NCBI GenBank assembly: GCA_019075905.1
Contig: JAGXAM010000002.1
Location: 1 to 64,000, forward strand
Length of the DNA stretch: 64,000 bases
From: Hyphomicrobiales bacterium
Lineage (GTDB): Bacteria; Pseudomonadota; Alphaproteobacteria; Rhizobiales; Beijerinckiaceae
Reading direction: 5' to 3'
In this document: positions 38,584 through 47,768 of the stretch, in pieces
Layout of the letters: each line of letters opens with the position of its first letter
How positions within the stretch are numbered: the stretch's first letter is position 1
Notes under the pieces: model-generated
Seen by the model: the letters and a program-made list of their open reading frames with translations, nothing else
What the model was told of the DNA's origin: nothing
The model's database searches: none
Program-made: the position numbers and the translations under genes

Positions 38584-39025
38584 GTCAGCGCGAACCGCCA
38601 GCTTCCCGTCTCCTCGCTTCACACAAGACCATATCCGAGATGATCCGAATCGCAATCGGCGGCGCAGATCGAACCCTCAAAGCTGGTATAGACGCTGCGG
38701 CAATGTCGCGGCAAGCCGCGCAAGGTTGCAACCGGTGCCACCGCCCCTGCGGAAGGGCGCGCGCCAGATGAAGCAAGTCTGGCGATAGCTCTGGTCAACG
38801 CACTCTGCTCACATCGCCTTTTCTGCCTCAAACAACCATGAAATTAAACGTCATGTCAAAATGATTAACTATATTATTGGCACATTAACAAAATTTCTAT
38901 CAATATATTTGAAATCACATCGGAAATTTACAAAATATTAAACATATCATTAGCTGCAATGGGCGAAGTCATACCAAATTAATCTTTACAATGGAGTGTG
39001 GCCGCGGGTGCAGAGTGCAAGTGGT
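38584..39025. promoter_or_regulatory. AT-rich intergenic region upstream of the cellulose operon
   Basis: There is no gene in these 442 bases. By hand count, only 30 of 120 bases at 38821-38940 are G or C, in a genome above 60%. The tract is rich in TTAA, ATTA and TATA-like words, so many -10-like hexamers occur and none can be singled out. Such a tract suits a promoter with bound nucleoid proteins or activators. It must hold the bcs promoter, and the ptsP promoter probably lies at its left end. Confidence 0.6.
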
Positions 39026-41359
39026 ATGACCAAACGGCTGACATTGACGATATGGGCACTGAGCGGAATTTTCGCTCTGATGCTGCTGACGCAGCCGGTC
39101 AGCGTCTCGACCCAGTTTTATATGAGCGTCATCATCGTTGCCGCGATGACGATTGTCTGGAATTTCGTCAAGGGTGAATTCGGACGGCAGATTTTTCTCG
39201 GCCTCGCCACCATGGTGGTGATCCGCTATGTCTACTGGCGCATCACCAGCACCTTGCCACCTCTCTCCGATCCTGTTGATTTCACGCTGGGTTTCCTTCT
39301 GTTCCTGGCTGAAACCTATTGCGTGCTGATCCTCACCATCAGCCTCATCATCAATGTTGATCCCCTCAAGCGCCCGCCCCTGCCCCGCGACCCGGACGCC
39401 GAACTGCCGACGGTCGATGTCTTTATCCCGACCTATAACGAGGACGAGGAAATTCTCGCTGCCACCATGGCGGCGGCCTTGTCGATGGACTATCCCGCCG
39501 ACAAGCTGAAAGTCTGGCTGCTTGATGACGGCGGCACGATCCAGAAGCGCAACGACAAAAACCCCGAAAAGGCGGCGGCGGCCCTCGCCCGCCATGAGAG
39601 CCTGCAGACCCTGTGCCGGAAGCTCGGCGGTCATTATCTGACCCGCGCCAAGAACGAGCATGCCAAGGCCGGCAACATGAACAATGGCATGAAATTCTCG
39701 GATGGCGAGCTGATCGTGGTGTTTGATGCCGATCACGCGCCTTTCCGCAATTTCCTGCGCGCCACGGTCGGGCATTTCGCCCGCGACCCGAAATTGTTTC
39801 TGGTACAAACGCCGCATGTGTTCCTCAATCCCGATCCCATCGAGAAGAACCTGCGCACCTTCGAGCGCATGCCCTCCGAAAACGAAATGTTTTATTCGGT
39901 CACCCAGCGTGGTCTCGACAAATGGGACGCCTCGTTCTTTTGCGGTTCGGCGGCAGTGCTGCGCCGCAAGGCGCTGGAAACGACCGGTGGCTTTTCCGGC
40001 ATCACCATCACCGAGGATTGCGAGACCGCCTTCGAGTTGCACGGCAACGGCTGGCATTCAGCCTTTGTCGACAAGCCGCTGATTGCCGGTCTGCAACCCG
40101 AAACCTTCACCGCCTTCATCGGCCAGCGCTCACGTTGGCTTCAGGGAATGTTTCAGATCCTGATGCTGAAAAACCCCGCCCTCAAGCGCGGCCTCAGCCT
40201 CACCCAGCGCGTGTCCTATCTGTCGAGCATGACCTTCTGGTTCTTCCCGCTGCCGCGCCTTGTGTTCATGTTTGCACCGTTTTTGTATATATTCATGGAT
40301 CTGAAGATTTTTGTGTCAAACATCGACGAGACCATCGCCTATACGTCAATGTATATTGTCGTAAATGTGATGTTGCAGAATTATCTTTATGGAAAAGTTC
40401 GCTGGCCGTGGATTTCCGAGCTTTATGAATATGTGCAGGGTGTATTTTTGTTCAAGGCGATGGTGACTGTCGCGCTCAACCCACGCAAGCCGACATTCAA
40501 CGTCACCGCCAAGGGCCTGACACTGGACAAAAACCACCTTTCTGAACTTGCCATGCCGTTCTTTATCATCTGGGGTCTGTTATTTACCGCAGATCTCGTT
40601 TCGATAGGGCGATATTTTCTTGAGCCTGGCGTCAATAACCTGATCCTTGTCGTCGGATGCTGGAACACATTCAATCTGATGATTGCCGGTGCAGCGCTGG
40701 GCGCGGTCGCCGAGCGGGCGCAACCGGATCGTCATCCTCGCCTGCCGATCAACCGCCAGGGCATGTTGACGCTCGACGGCCAGAAGATCCCGGTGCAGAT
40801 CGTCGATGTTTCGGCCGGTGGCTGCCGCATGCAGGCAACCGTGGACGTGCCTGGCGCCGTGCCGGGCAATGAGGCCAAATTCGGCGAACTGGTCATCAAG
40901 CCGGTCGGCCATGTGCTGAACAAGGTGAAGGTCGCGCGCAGCGTCACAGTCAAGATTGTCCATGTCAGCAACCAGCAGGGCAAGACGGAATTCCGCTCGG
41001 AATTTCATGAAATGACCGCCGAGCAAAATTTCCTGCTGGCCGATTTGATGTATGGCGACAACAAGGCCCTTGAAGACTATCTCGGGCGCCGCCGCGTGCA
41101 CCAGAACATCATCCAGGGCACGCGCCAGTTCATCTGGTGGGGTCTGTCAGAACCTGTCCGCGCCTTCCGCTATGTCTGGATCGAATTCCAGGCGCGCCGC
41201 CTCGCCGACAAGGCTGCCAAGGATCTCGTGGAATTTGCCGCGAGGATTGCCGGCGAAACCAGCGGCCAGAAAGTCGTGCTGGCGCACAAGGGTGACGACC
41301 CGGCAGCGGCCATGCCGGAAGCCCGCGCCGCCTCCGCCCCTGTCGCGACGGTGGCCTGA
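39026..41359 (+). CDS. bcsA: Cellulose synthase catalytic subunit
   Basis: A 777-residue processive family-2 glycosyltransferase that polymerises UDP-glucose into beta-1,4-glucan and moves it across the inner membrane. Four N-terminal helices precede the GT domain, which has DDGG (167-170), DAD (234-236), the catalytic-base TED (329-331) and QRSRW (367-371). Four C-terminal helices are followed by a PilZ domain from about 562, where DVSAGG (594-599) is intact but the arginine motif reads DRHPR (568-572) instead of RxxxR. The start at 39026 is preferred; a GTG at 38996 is possible. First gene of the bcs operon. Confidence 0.95.
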   Translation: MTKRLTLTIWALSGIFALMLLTQPVSVSTQFYMSVIIVAAMTIVWNFVKGEFGRQIFLGLATMVVIRYVYWRITSTLPPLSDPVDFTLGFLLFLAETYCVLILTISLIINVDPLKRPPLPRDPDAELPTVDVFIPTYNEDEEILAATMAAALSMDYPADKLKVWLLDDGGTIQKRNDKNPEKAAAALARHESLQTLCRKLGGHYLTRAKNEHAKAGNMNNGMKFSDGELIVVFDADHAPFRNFLRATVGHFARDPKLFLVQTPHVFLNPDPIEKNLRTFERMPSENEMFYSVTQRGLDKWDASFFCGSAAVLRRKALETTGGFSGITITEDCETAFELHGNGWHSAFVDKPLIAGLQPETFTAFIGQRSRWLQGMFQILMLKNPALKRGLSLTQRVSYLSSMTFWFFPLPRLVFMFAPFLYIFMDLKIFVSNIDETIAYTSMYIVVNVMLQNYLYGKVRWPWISELYEYVQGVFLFKAMVTVALNPRKPTFNVTAKGLTLDKNHLSELAMPFFIIWGLLFTADLVSIGRYFLEPGVNNLILVVGCWNTFNLMIAGAALGAVAERAQPDRHPRLPINRQGMLTLDGQKIPVQIVDVSAGGCRMQATVDVPGAVPGNEAKFGELVIKPVGHVLNKVKVARSVTVKIVHVSNQQGKTEFRSEFHEMTAEQNFLLADLMYGDNKALEDYLGRRRVHQNIIQGTRQFIWWGLSEPVRAFRYVWIEFQARRLADKAAKDLVEFAARIAGETSGQKVVLAHKGDDPAAAMPEARAASAPVATVA

Positions 41360-41361
41360 AC

Positions 41362-43848
41362 ATGAACCGGCCCGCCGCCCTCATCTCCCGCACCTTGCTC
41401 GTCGGCGCTCTTGCCGGCTTTGGCGCCGTGGCGCGGGCAGACGACGCCGCCACCGCAGCCCAGGCGCCTGCCCCGCAAGCGGCGGCCAAGGCGCTGCCGC
41501 CCTTGCGCTATTTGCCCAATAATGCCCAGGGCCTGCGCCTAACCGGCGAAATTGCCACCTCGCAATGGCCGATCTATCTGACCAAGGCCCAGGCGGCCGA
41601 GGGCATGGTCTTCCAGCTGGGTTACCTCTCGGCGATTTCCGACCTGCCGGAAGATTCGACCGTGCAGGTGGAGATCAATGGCGTCAGCATTGGCACGGCG
41701 CCGATCAACGCGCCCTATCGCGTCAAGAAGGTCCGCTTCAAGGTACCGCCAAAGCTCGTACGGCCCGGATTCAATGCGCTCACCATCGTGGCCTCGCAGC
41801 GTCACCGGGCTGATTGTTCGTTGAAGGCGACCTTCGAATTGTGGATGCAGATCGACGCGACCACCACCGGATTCATGTTCTCTGGAAAGGATCCCGGCGT
41901 CATCCGTCTCAACGACCTGCCGGCTGTGCCCCCGGACCGGCACGGTGGCATGCCGATCCGCATGGTCCTGCCGACCAAAACTACCACTGAAGACATAAAC
42001 CAGGCGCTGAAGGCGGTGGAACTCACCGCCATTCGCGGACGCTTTGAACAGCCGATCATTGATATCGGCCCCGGCCTTGCCTCGGGTGCCGGGATCAATG
42101 TCGCCGTTGGCACCTATGATGCGCTGGGAAAAATGGCCGATATCGGCACATTGAACTACCAGCCGCACGGTCAGATCAAGCTCCTGCCCGGCAGCGACGC
42201 CTTGCGCCCGACACTGGTGGTTGCCGGCCGCAATCATGCGGAAATCGATCAGGCCCTGCAACGCCTTGCCATCATCCGCAATGTCAGGGGAACGGTTGAG
42301 GGCCTGCGCGCGGTTCATGCCTTCCCCGGCTATGCCGTAGATGGTGGCACCCGCGTCAAACTGCGCGACCTCGGCGTCATTTCTCAGCAATTCAACGGGC
42401 GGATGTTCCGCGCGACCTTCAGCGTCATCATGCCGTCGGATTTTTACCCCGCGGATACCGCACAGGTCGCCCTTGATCTCAATGGCGGTTACGCGCCGCG
42501 CCTTTCCACGCAGGCGAAAATCGTCATCAGGGTCAACAACCGCATTGCTGTCGGCTCGAACCTCGGCCGCTCCAGCGGGGCGCTGTTCAACAACCGGCGC
42601 ATCAGCTTTCCGTTGGGGATGATGCAACCCGGCCTGAATACCATCTCGCTCGAAGCGCAATTGCCGGGCCTCGTGAAGCAACCCTGCACACCCATGACCG
42701 ACGCCAAGGCGCGCCAGAGATTCCTGCTGCTCGATTCCTCGACATTGGTGATCCCGCAAATCGCCCATGTCGCCCTGTCGCCCAATCTGGCGGTAACCGC
42801 GACCGGTGCCTTTCCTTACGCGGTGCTGGTACATCCGCCGAGCCTCGTCTTGCCGCAGACCGATCCTGACACCATCGCCGCCGCTGCGACCATTGCTGCG
42901 CGCATGGCCGTATCGGCCAACCGCGCGATCGATTTCAAAGTCACCACCCATGTTCCCGCCAGGGCCAACGCGCCTGTCATGCTGGTGGGCCCGCAGGCCG
43001 CCTTCAACGATGCCACCCTGGCATTGGCCGGCATCAACCCTGCGAAATTGCGCAAGGCCTGGCCGCCCGTTGCCACGCCGGCGGCGGCGAGCCATGACAC
43101 CCGCGCGCTCTCCCGCTTTGAGCGCCAGAACGCTGCCCGCATTGCCCTTGAGCGCAATTATCCGGTGCGCTGCGCCCTCGGCGCCGCCACGTTCGAGGCC
43201 ACGTCTTTGCCGGTCCCCGCGCCCGTCGCCGCCAAAAACCCGGCCACGCCGGCAAGCCCGGAAGCCATCAATGTTGCCGCCGGCGACCAGACGCTTGAAT
43301 CTTCCTGGCAATACAAGAACCGCGTCGGGCACGGCTGGTTCTCGGCAACCTGGCTGCCACACCTGCACCTCTCGACCCTGACCGGCTTGCGTCTCGCCAT
43401 CTGGCGCAGCCTCAAAGCGGGCACCGCGCATATCCTGACCGGCCTCGCGCCACAAAAGAGCGTCAATGTCATCACGCCGACGGCCAGCCTGCTGGTAGGC
43501 CAGGGCTCCAACGGCAGCACTGGTCTCGGTATCTGGACGCTTGTGACCGCGCGCAATGCCATAAGCCTGCGCCGCGATGCCGCCTGTCTTGTTGATCCAC
43601 GCGTCTGGAACCAGCTGCACGGTGCAATTTCCGCGCTCAACCTGTCGGAAGCCAGAATAGATGCCAATGATTCCAGCAGGTTGCGATTTATCCAGACCCG
43701 GCCATTCACATTCGGCAATACACGCCTCATTACCGCAGGCTGGTTCTCGCACAATATCTGGGCCTATATCGGGCTCGTTCTTGTAACAGCCCTGTCGCTC
43801 GGCGGCATGACGCGCATGTTCGTGCGCCGCGTCGGGAGGCCGACATGA
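41362..43848 (+). CDS. bcsB: Cellulose synthase regulatory/periplasmic subunit
   Basis: An 828-residue periplasmic protein with a signal peptide (cleavage near VARADDAA, residue 27) and a single C-terminal anchor helix (IWAYIGLVLVTALSLGGM). Between them lie the carbohydrate-binding and flavodoxin-like repeats; examples are LRLTGEIATSQWPIYLTKAQ near 55 and FTVIMPSDFYPAD-like FSVIMPSDFYPADTAQ near 355. BcsB binds BcsA and guides the nascent glucan. It starts two bases after the bcsA stop, and its end overlaps bcsZ (ATGA). Confidence 0.93.
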   Translation: MNRPAALISRTLLVGALAGFGAVARADDAATAAQAPAPQAAAKALPPLRYLPNNAQGLRLTGEIATSQWPIYLTKAQAAEGMVFQLGYLSAISDLPEDSTVQVEINGVSIGTAPINAPYRVKKVRFKVPPKLVRPGFNALTIVASQRHRADCSLKATFELWMQIDATTTGFMFSGKDPGVIRLNDLPAVPPDRHGGMPIRMVLPTKTTTEDINQALKAVELTAIRGRFEQPIIDIGPGLASGAGINVAVGTYDALGKMADIGTLNYQPHGQIKLLPGSDALRPTLVVAGRNHAEIDQALQRLAIIRNVRGTVEGLRAVHAFPGYAVDGGTRVKLRDLGVISQQFNGRMFRATFSVIMPSDFYPADTAQVALDLNGGYAPRLSTQAKIVIRVNNRIAVGSNLGRSSGALFNNRRISFPLGMMQPGLNTISLEAQLPGLVKQPCTPMTDAKARQRFLLLDSSTLVIPQIAHVALSPNLAVTATGAFPYAVLVHPPSLVLPQTDPDTIAAAATIAARMAVSANRAIDFKVTTHVPARANAPVMLVGPQAAFNDATLALAGINPAKLRKAWPPVATPAAASHDTRALSRFERQNAARIALERNYPVRCALGAATFEATSLPVPAPVAAKNPATPASPEAINVAAGDQTLESSWQYKNRVGHGWFSATWLPHLHLSTLTGLRLAIWRSLKAGTAHILTGLAPQKSVNVITPTASLLVGQGSNGSTGLGIWTLVTARNAISLRRDAACLVDPRVWNQLHGAISALNLSEARIDANDSSRLRFIQTRPFTFGNTRLITAGWFSHNIWAYIGLVLVTALSLGGMTRMFVRRVGRPT

Positions 43849-45002
43849 CCGGCTCTCGTGCATGGCTGCGCAGCACAGCGCAGTTCCTGGCTTGCGCGGC
43901 GCTGGCCTTCGGCCTTGCTGCAGGCGGCGCCCGGGCGAACCCTGTGCCAGCGGCCAGCGCCGCAAAGGCACCGGCGCCGCTCGATCTCAACGCCCGGGTC
44001 ATCCCGCTCGGCGGCAAGCTCGATGAGCCTCAGGCCTGGGCCGCCTATAAATCCCGTTTCATCACCGCCGATGGTCGCGTCATCGACACCGCCAATGGCA
44101 ATATCAGCCATTCAGAAGGCCAGGGCTACGGCATGCTGCTGGCGGTCGCCGCCAATGACCGCGCGACCTTCGACCGCATTTTCGGCTGGACCCGAGCCAA
44201 TCTCATGGTGCGCCCGGATGCCTTGATGGCCTGGCGCTTTGATCCTGACAAGCGCCCCGGCATCAGTGACACCAACAATGCCACCGACGGCGATGTGCTG
44301 GTGGCCTGGGCCCTGAGCGAAGCGTCCCGGTTCTGGCGGGATCCGGCCTATAGCGTCGAGGCCAACCGCATCGCCGCCGCCATTGCCGGCGAAGTGATGG
44401 TCAAAAGTTCGCCTTTCGGCCCCTGGCTGTTGCCCGCGGTGCGTGGCTTCAACGCGCCCAAACAGGGCGGTGCATCGATCCTGAACCTGTCCTATTTTGT
44501 GTTCCCGGCCTTCGAGCGCCTGCAGAAAATGGCCCCTGAGGGCAATTGGCAACGCCTCGTGGACAGCGGCCTCGCCCTGCTGCGCTCGTCACGCTTTGGC
44601 CCGGCGCATCTGCCGGCCGAATGGGAAAGCATCAAGGGCGATAAGCTGGCACCGGCACCGGGCTTTCCCGCCGAATTTGCCTATAATGCCCTGCGCATCC
44701 CGCTCTATATGGCCTTTGCCGGCGTTGGCGAACGCGCCGATTATCAGCCCTTTGCCACGCTCTGGGACATGAATTCCGGCCCGCTCTCGGTGATATCCCT
44801 GACTTCGGGAACGGCGATACGCTCCATGGGCGAGCCTGGCTACAGCGCCATTGCCGCTCTGGTGCAATGTGTCGTCAGCGGCGCGAGCTTTCCCAATAAT
44901 GTTCGCGTCTTTTACCCCCTGCAGAATTATTACCCCGCGACATTGCAAATGCTGTCGCTCCTGGCCGCGCACCTGAGGTATCCGTCATGCCTGCGGCCTT
45001 GA
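43845..45002 (+). CDS. bcsZ: Periplasmic endo-beta-1,4-glucanase, GH8
   Basis: A 385-residue secreted cellulase of family GH8. A signal peptide ends near GGARAN (residue 32). The catalytic acid is the Glu in NISHSEGQGYGMLLA near 85-99. TDGDVLVAWALSEAS near 145 carries the conserved Asp, and YFVFPAFERL and the C-terminal FPNNVRVFYPLQNYYPAT complete the domain. BcsZ trims glucan chains during export and is normally needed for proper cellulose output. It overlaps bcsB by four bases and the next gene by 16. Confidence 0.94.
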   Translation: MTGSRAWLRSTAQFLACAALAFGLAAGGARANPVPAASAAKAPAPLDLNARVIPLGGKLDEPQAWAAYKSRFITADGRVIDTANGNISHSEGQGYGMLLAVAANDRATFDRIFGWTRANLMVRPDALMAWRFDPDKRPGISDTNNATDGDVLVAWALSEASRFWRDPAYSVEANRIAAAIAGEVMVKSSPFGPWLLPAVRGFNAPKQGGASILNLSYFVFPAFERLQKMAPEGNWQRLVDSGLALLRSSRFGPAHLPAEWESIKGDKLAPAPGFPAEFAYNALRIPLYMAFAGVGERADYQPFATLWDMNSGPLSVISLTSGTAIRSMGEPGYSAIAALVQCVVSGASFPNNVRVFYPLQNYYPATLQMLSLLAAHLRYPSCLRP

Positions 45003-47767
45003 AATCATGGGGGCTTGGACTGGTGCTGGCCGCTGGCCTGGCATCGGGAACCTGTGCGGCTCCGGCCGAACCGGCGGCAGCCGCCGCCACAAAGCCGGTC
45101 ACCAAGCCGGTCACCAAGCCGGTCACCAAGCCGGTCACCAAGCCGGTAAAGATCGATGATTCCGCGCTGCGCTATTATGCCCAGCATCACGAGATGGACC
45201 GCGTCAAGATCGAGTTGCAGCGCCTGCAAACCATCTATCCGGGCTACACGATTCCCAAGGATGCCTATGCCCCGGTCGCTGACGCCGGCGGCCCTGAAGA
45301 CCAGCCCCTGTGGGATTTGTTCGGTGCCGACAAGCTCGACGAGCTCCAGGCCCGGATTAAGCAGCATGAGCAGAGCGACCCGAACTGGCATCCGCCGCTG
45401 CTGCTGACGAGCAAGCTGCGCCTCAAGTTGATGCGCATCAAAATCCTCGCCATGTACAAGGCTGGCAAGTGGGACAATCTCTTGGCGCTGGCCAAGACCG
45501 ATCCTGCCGCTTTCAGCACCAAAGACCTCGATCTCATGTGGAAGGTCGCGGCAGCGGCGGCCAATGCCCACAAGATGCGACAGGCGCTCTCGCTTTATGA
45601 AACGATCCTGAAAACCGAGCAGGATCCGCAAAAGCGCGTCGCCACCATGCAAATGGCGCTGGCGCATCTGCCGATGGCATTGGTCGAAAATCTTTACGCC
45701 ATGGGCCATGTCGGTTCCGACGGCCGCAATGAGTTCGATGTCATTCTCACAGACATCACCCGCGCCCGCATCGTCGCCTATCTGCACGATGCACGCCCCG
45801 ACAACATCAAGCCGAAGGACTTTGCCAGCTTCAGGGCCTTTGCCAAATCCGCCAAGGACCCCGACCAGATGGGCCTGGTCGGCTGGTATTATTACAAGCG
45901 CGCCGATTATCCGAACGCGCTGAAATGGTTCAAGCTGGGGATTTCAAAAGGCGGTGACGGCACCATTGCCCACGGCCTGGCGCGCAGCTTGCTTGAGCTT
46001 GGTAATTATCCGGCAGCCGCAGCCGTGGCCTATGCCTGGCGCAACAATTATGTCCCCAATTCGATGCTCTACATCGACATTCTCGGGCGTGAGCTGACCG
46101 AGACCACACCGCCTTATGTCAGCAATGAGGATCTTGCCAATTATGCCGGGGTAACCTTGCAGACCAGCTCGGGCGAGGGCGCCCAGGCCCTGGGCTGGTA
46201 TGCCTATAATTCCTGCCAGTATCACGCCGCCCTGCAATGGTTTCACCGCGCTGCGGCCTGGTATCCCAAGCAAAGCACCATCATGGGCCTCGCCCTCACC
46301 TACCGGCGCCTTGGCGACATGCCGCAGTTGATCGACACTGTGAACCGTTATGACGGGCTTTTTCCCAAGGTCGTGGGTCTGGTATTCCCCGATAATCATT
46401 ACACCACACCCCTGCCTTGCGAGCAGGCCGTGATGGCGCCGCTGGCCGTACCGGTGGTCACACCCGCAGCCATCATCAACCAGGCAGGTCAGGTTGTGCG
46501 CTCGGACCCGCCGCCCCCGGAAGCCACCACCTATGCGCCGGGCACGGCACCCAATTATCAGGACAGTTTCCATGATCCGCTGTGGCGCTATGTCTGGGGT
46601 TATGTGCCAAGTCCGACCGGCACGCCCTACCAGCCGGTGGCGCCCAACTATCATGGACAGGCATGGCAAATTCCGGTCTTTGACCCGCGACTTTTCCCCG
46701 TTGCGGTCAACCCGCAAAATCCGTTGCGCTACCCCGCCTTGCCGAATGATACCACCGGCGCCCCGGCGCCGCAGCTGGCTTTGGCCCAGATTTCGCCTTA
46801 CGCAGCCGAACCCTTCACCGGCCCGTGGCCCGCCCTTGCCCGCAAGGTCGCCGGGGCACCTGCCATGCCCTATCAATCCAATGGCTACAAGCTGATCTCG
46901 GTGGCAGCGCCTCATGGCAAGGACGCGACCGGGGACAAGAACGAGATGCTCTATCAGTTCGTGCCACCGCCACCGCCGGTCGATCCGGGCGCGACCGGAG
47001 CGCTGGATCGCCCGCCTGGCCTGCCCTACCAGCCGTTGGTGCAGCCGGTGCCGGCCCCCGCGCCCCTGCCCTCACAGCCCATGTCCTATGTGCCGGCCCC
47101 GGCACCCCTGCCCTCGCAGCCCGTGTTATATGAGCCGGCGCCGGTAGCACCTGCACCCGGGCCGCAACGCCAGGCATTGCCGCAGCCTGCCAGCCGCAGC
47201 CGCCATACTGTCATGCAACGGCGGCTGGTTCACTCCGGCCACCCGAGGCCCGCCCGGGCCACAAATTGCGGGCGCGCTGACGGCACGCCGTCCGAAGCCG
47301 TCGCCGCCGGCTGGTGCCTGATGCACCTCAACCGCCCGGAAGAAGCCTCGCGCGCCTTCTGGCGTGGCACGGCGGGCGTCGGCAAGACGAGGGCTGATGC
47401 CTATTACGGCATGGCTCTGGCCGGCCTGAACAGCGGCCTGCGCGGGCCTGCCCGCAGCGCGCTGCAATCGGGCACGCTGACCCCGCAACGCCAGCGCCAG
47501 ATCGACGCCATGATGCTCGGTCGCGAAGCCACTGATGAATATAGCGCCGGACATTATCGCGCCACCCTTGCCGCGCTCGATCGCAAGCGTTCCATCGTCC
47601 CCGAGCAGCGCAGCGATTCGCTGATGCGGGCCTGGTCCTTGCTGAACCTTTCAAAGCCGCGCGCCGCGCTGGCGCTGTTCCAGGCGCTGGATCGCCAGGT
47701 TTCAACCCCTGACAGTCGCCGCGGCCTAGGCTTGGCCGAAGACCGTTTGACCCCCGGAAACAACTGA
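44987..47767 (+). CDS. Periplasmic TPR/proline-rich protein of the cellulose operon (BcsC/BcsK position)
   Basis: A 926-residue secreted protein. A signal peptide (to about residue 25) is followed by four KPVT repeats (36-51). A helical repeat region with TPR-like pairs (about 60-480) contains WYYYKRADYPNALKWFKLGI and WYAYNSCQYHAALQWFHRAA. A Pro/Ala-rich linker (about 500-760) has two near-identical PAPAPLPSQP segments, and a second small TPR block closes the protein (about 765-900). The usual BcsC C-terminal 16-strand barrel is not recognisable, so export through the outer membrane needs another channel. BcsK-type proteins of type III operons are the closest analogy. Confidence 0.8.
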   Translation: MPAALKSWGLGLVLAAGLASGTCAAPAEPAAAAATKPVTKPVTKPVTKPVTKPVKIDDSALRYYAQHHEMDRVKIELQRLQTIYPGYTIPKDAYAPVADAGGPEDQPLWDLFGADKLDELQARIKQHEQSDPNWHPPLLLTSKLRLKLMRIKILAMYKAGKWDNLLALAKTDPAAFSTKDLDLMWKVAAAAANAHKMRQALSLYETILKTEQDPQKRVATMQMALAHLPMALVENLYAMGHVGSDGRNEFDVILTDITRARIVAYLHDARPDNIKPKDFASFRAFAKSAKDPDQMGLVGWYYYKRADYPNALKWFKLGISKGGDGTIAHGLARSLLELGNYPAAAAVAYAWRNNYVPNSMLYIDILGRELTETTPPYVSNEDLANYAGVTLQTSSGEGAQALGWYAYNSCQYHAALQWFHRAAAWYPKQSTIMGLALTYRRLGDMPQLIDTVNRYDGLFPKVVGLVFPDNHYTTPLPCEQAVMAPLAVPVVTPAAIINQAGQVVRSDPPPPEATTYAPGTAPNYQDSFHDPLWRYVWGYVPSPTGTPYQPVAPNYHGQAWQIPVFDPRLFPVAVNPQNPLRYPALPNDTTGAPAPQLALAQISPYAAEPFTGPWPALARKVAGAPAMPYQSNGYKLISVAAPHGKDATGDKNEMLYQFVPPPPPVDPGATGALDRPPGLPYQPLVQPVPAPAPLPSQPMSYVPAPAPLPSQPVLYEPAPVAPAPGPQRQALPQPASRSRHTVMQRRLVHSGHPRPARATNCGRADGTPSEAVAAGWCLMHLNRPEEASRAFWRGTAGVGKTRADAYYGMALAGLNSGLRGPARSALQSGTLTPQRQRQIDAMMLGREATDEYSAGHYRATLAALDRKRSIVPEQRSDSLMRAWSLLNLSKPRAALALFQALDRQVSTPDSRRGLGLAEDRLTPGNN
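45092..45148 (+). repeat. 12-bp tandem repeat inside the TPR gene
   Basis: AAGCCGGTCACC is repeated four times without change, followed by a partial unit AAGCCGGTA, encoding KPVT four times. Units are a multiple of three, so copy-number change would lengthen or shorten the post-signal linker without a frameshift. Confidence 0.95.
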
Positions 47768-47768
47768 A

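Noticed and set aside
45092-45148. Short tandem repeats as a CRISPR array
   Set aside because: Units are 12 bp, directly adjacent without spacers, and lie in frame inside a coding gene.
44987-47767. Annotation of the TPR protein as full BcsC
   Set aside because: No C-terminal outer-membrane barrel is visible and the end of the protein is a small helical repeat block.
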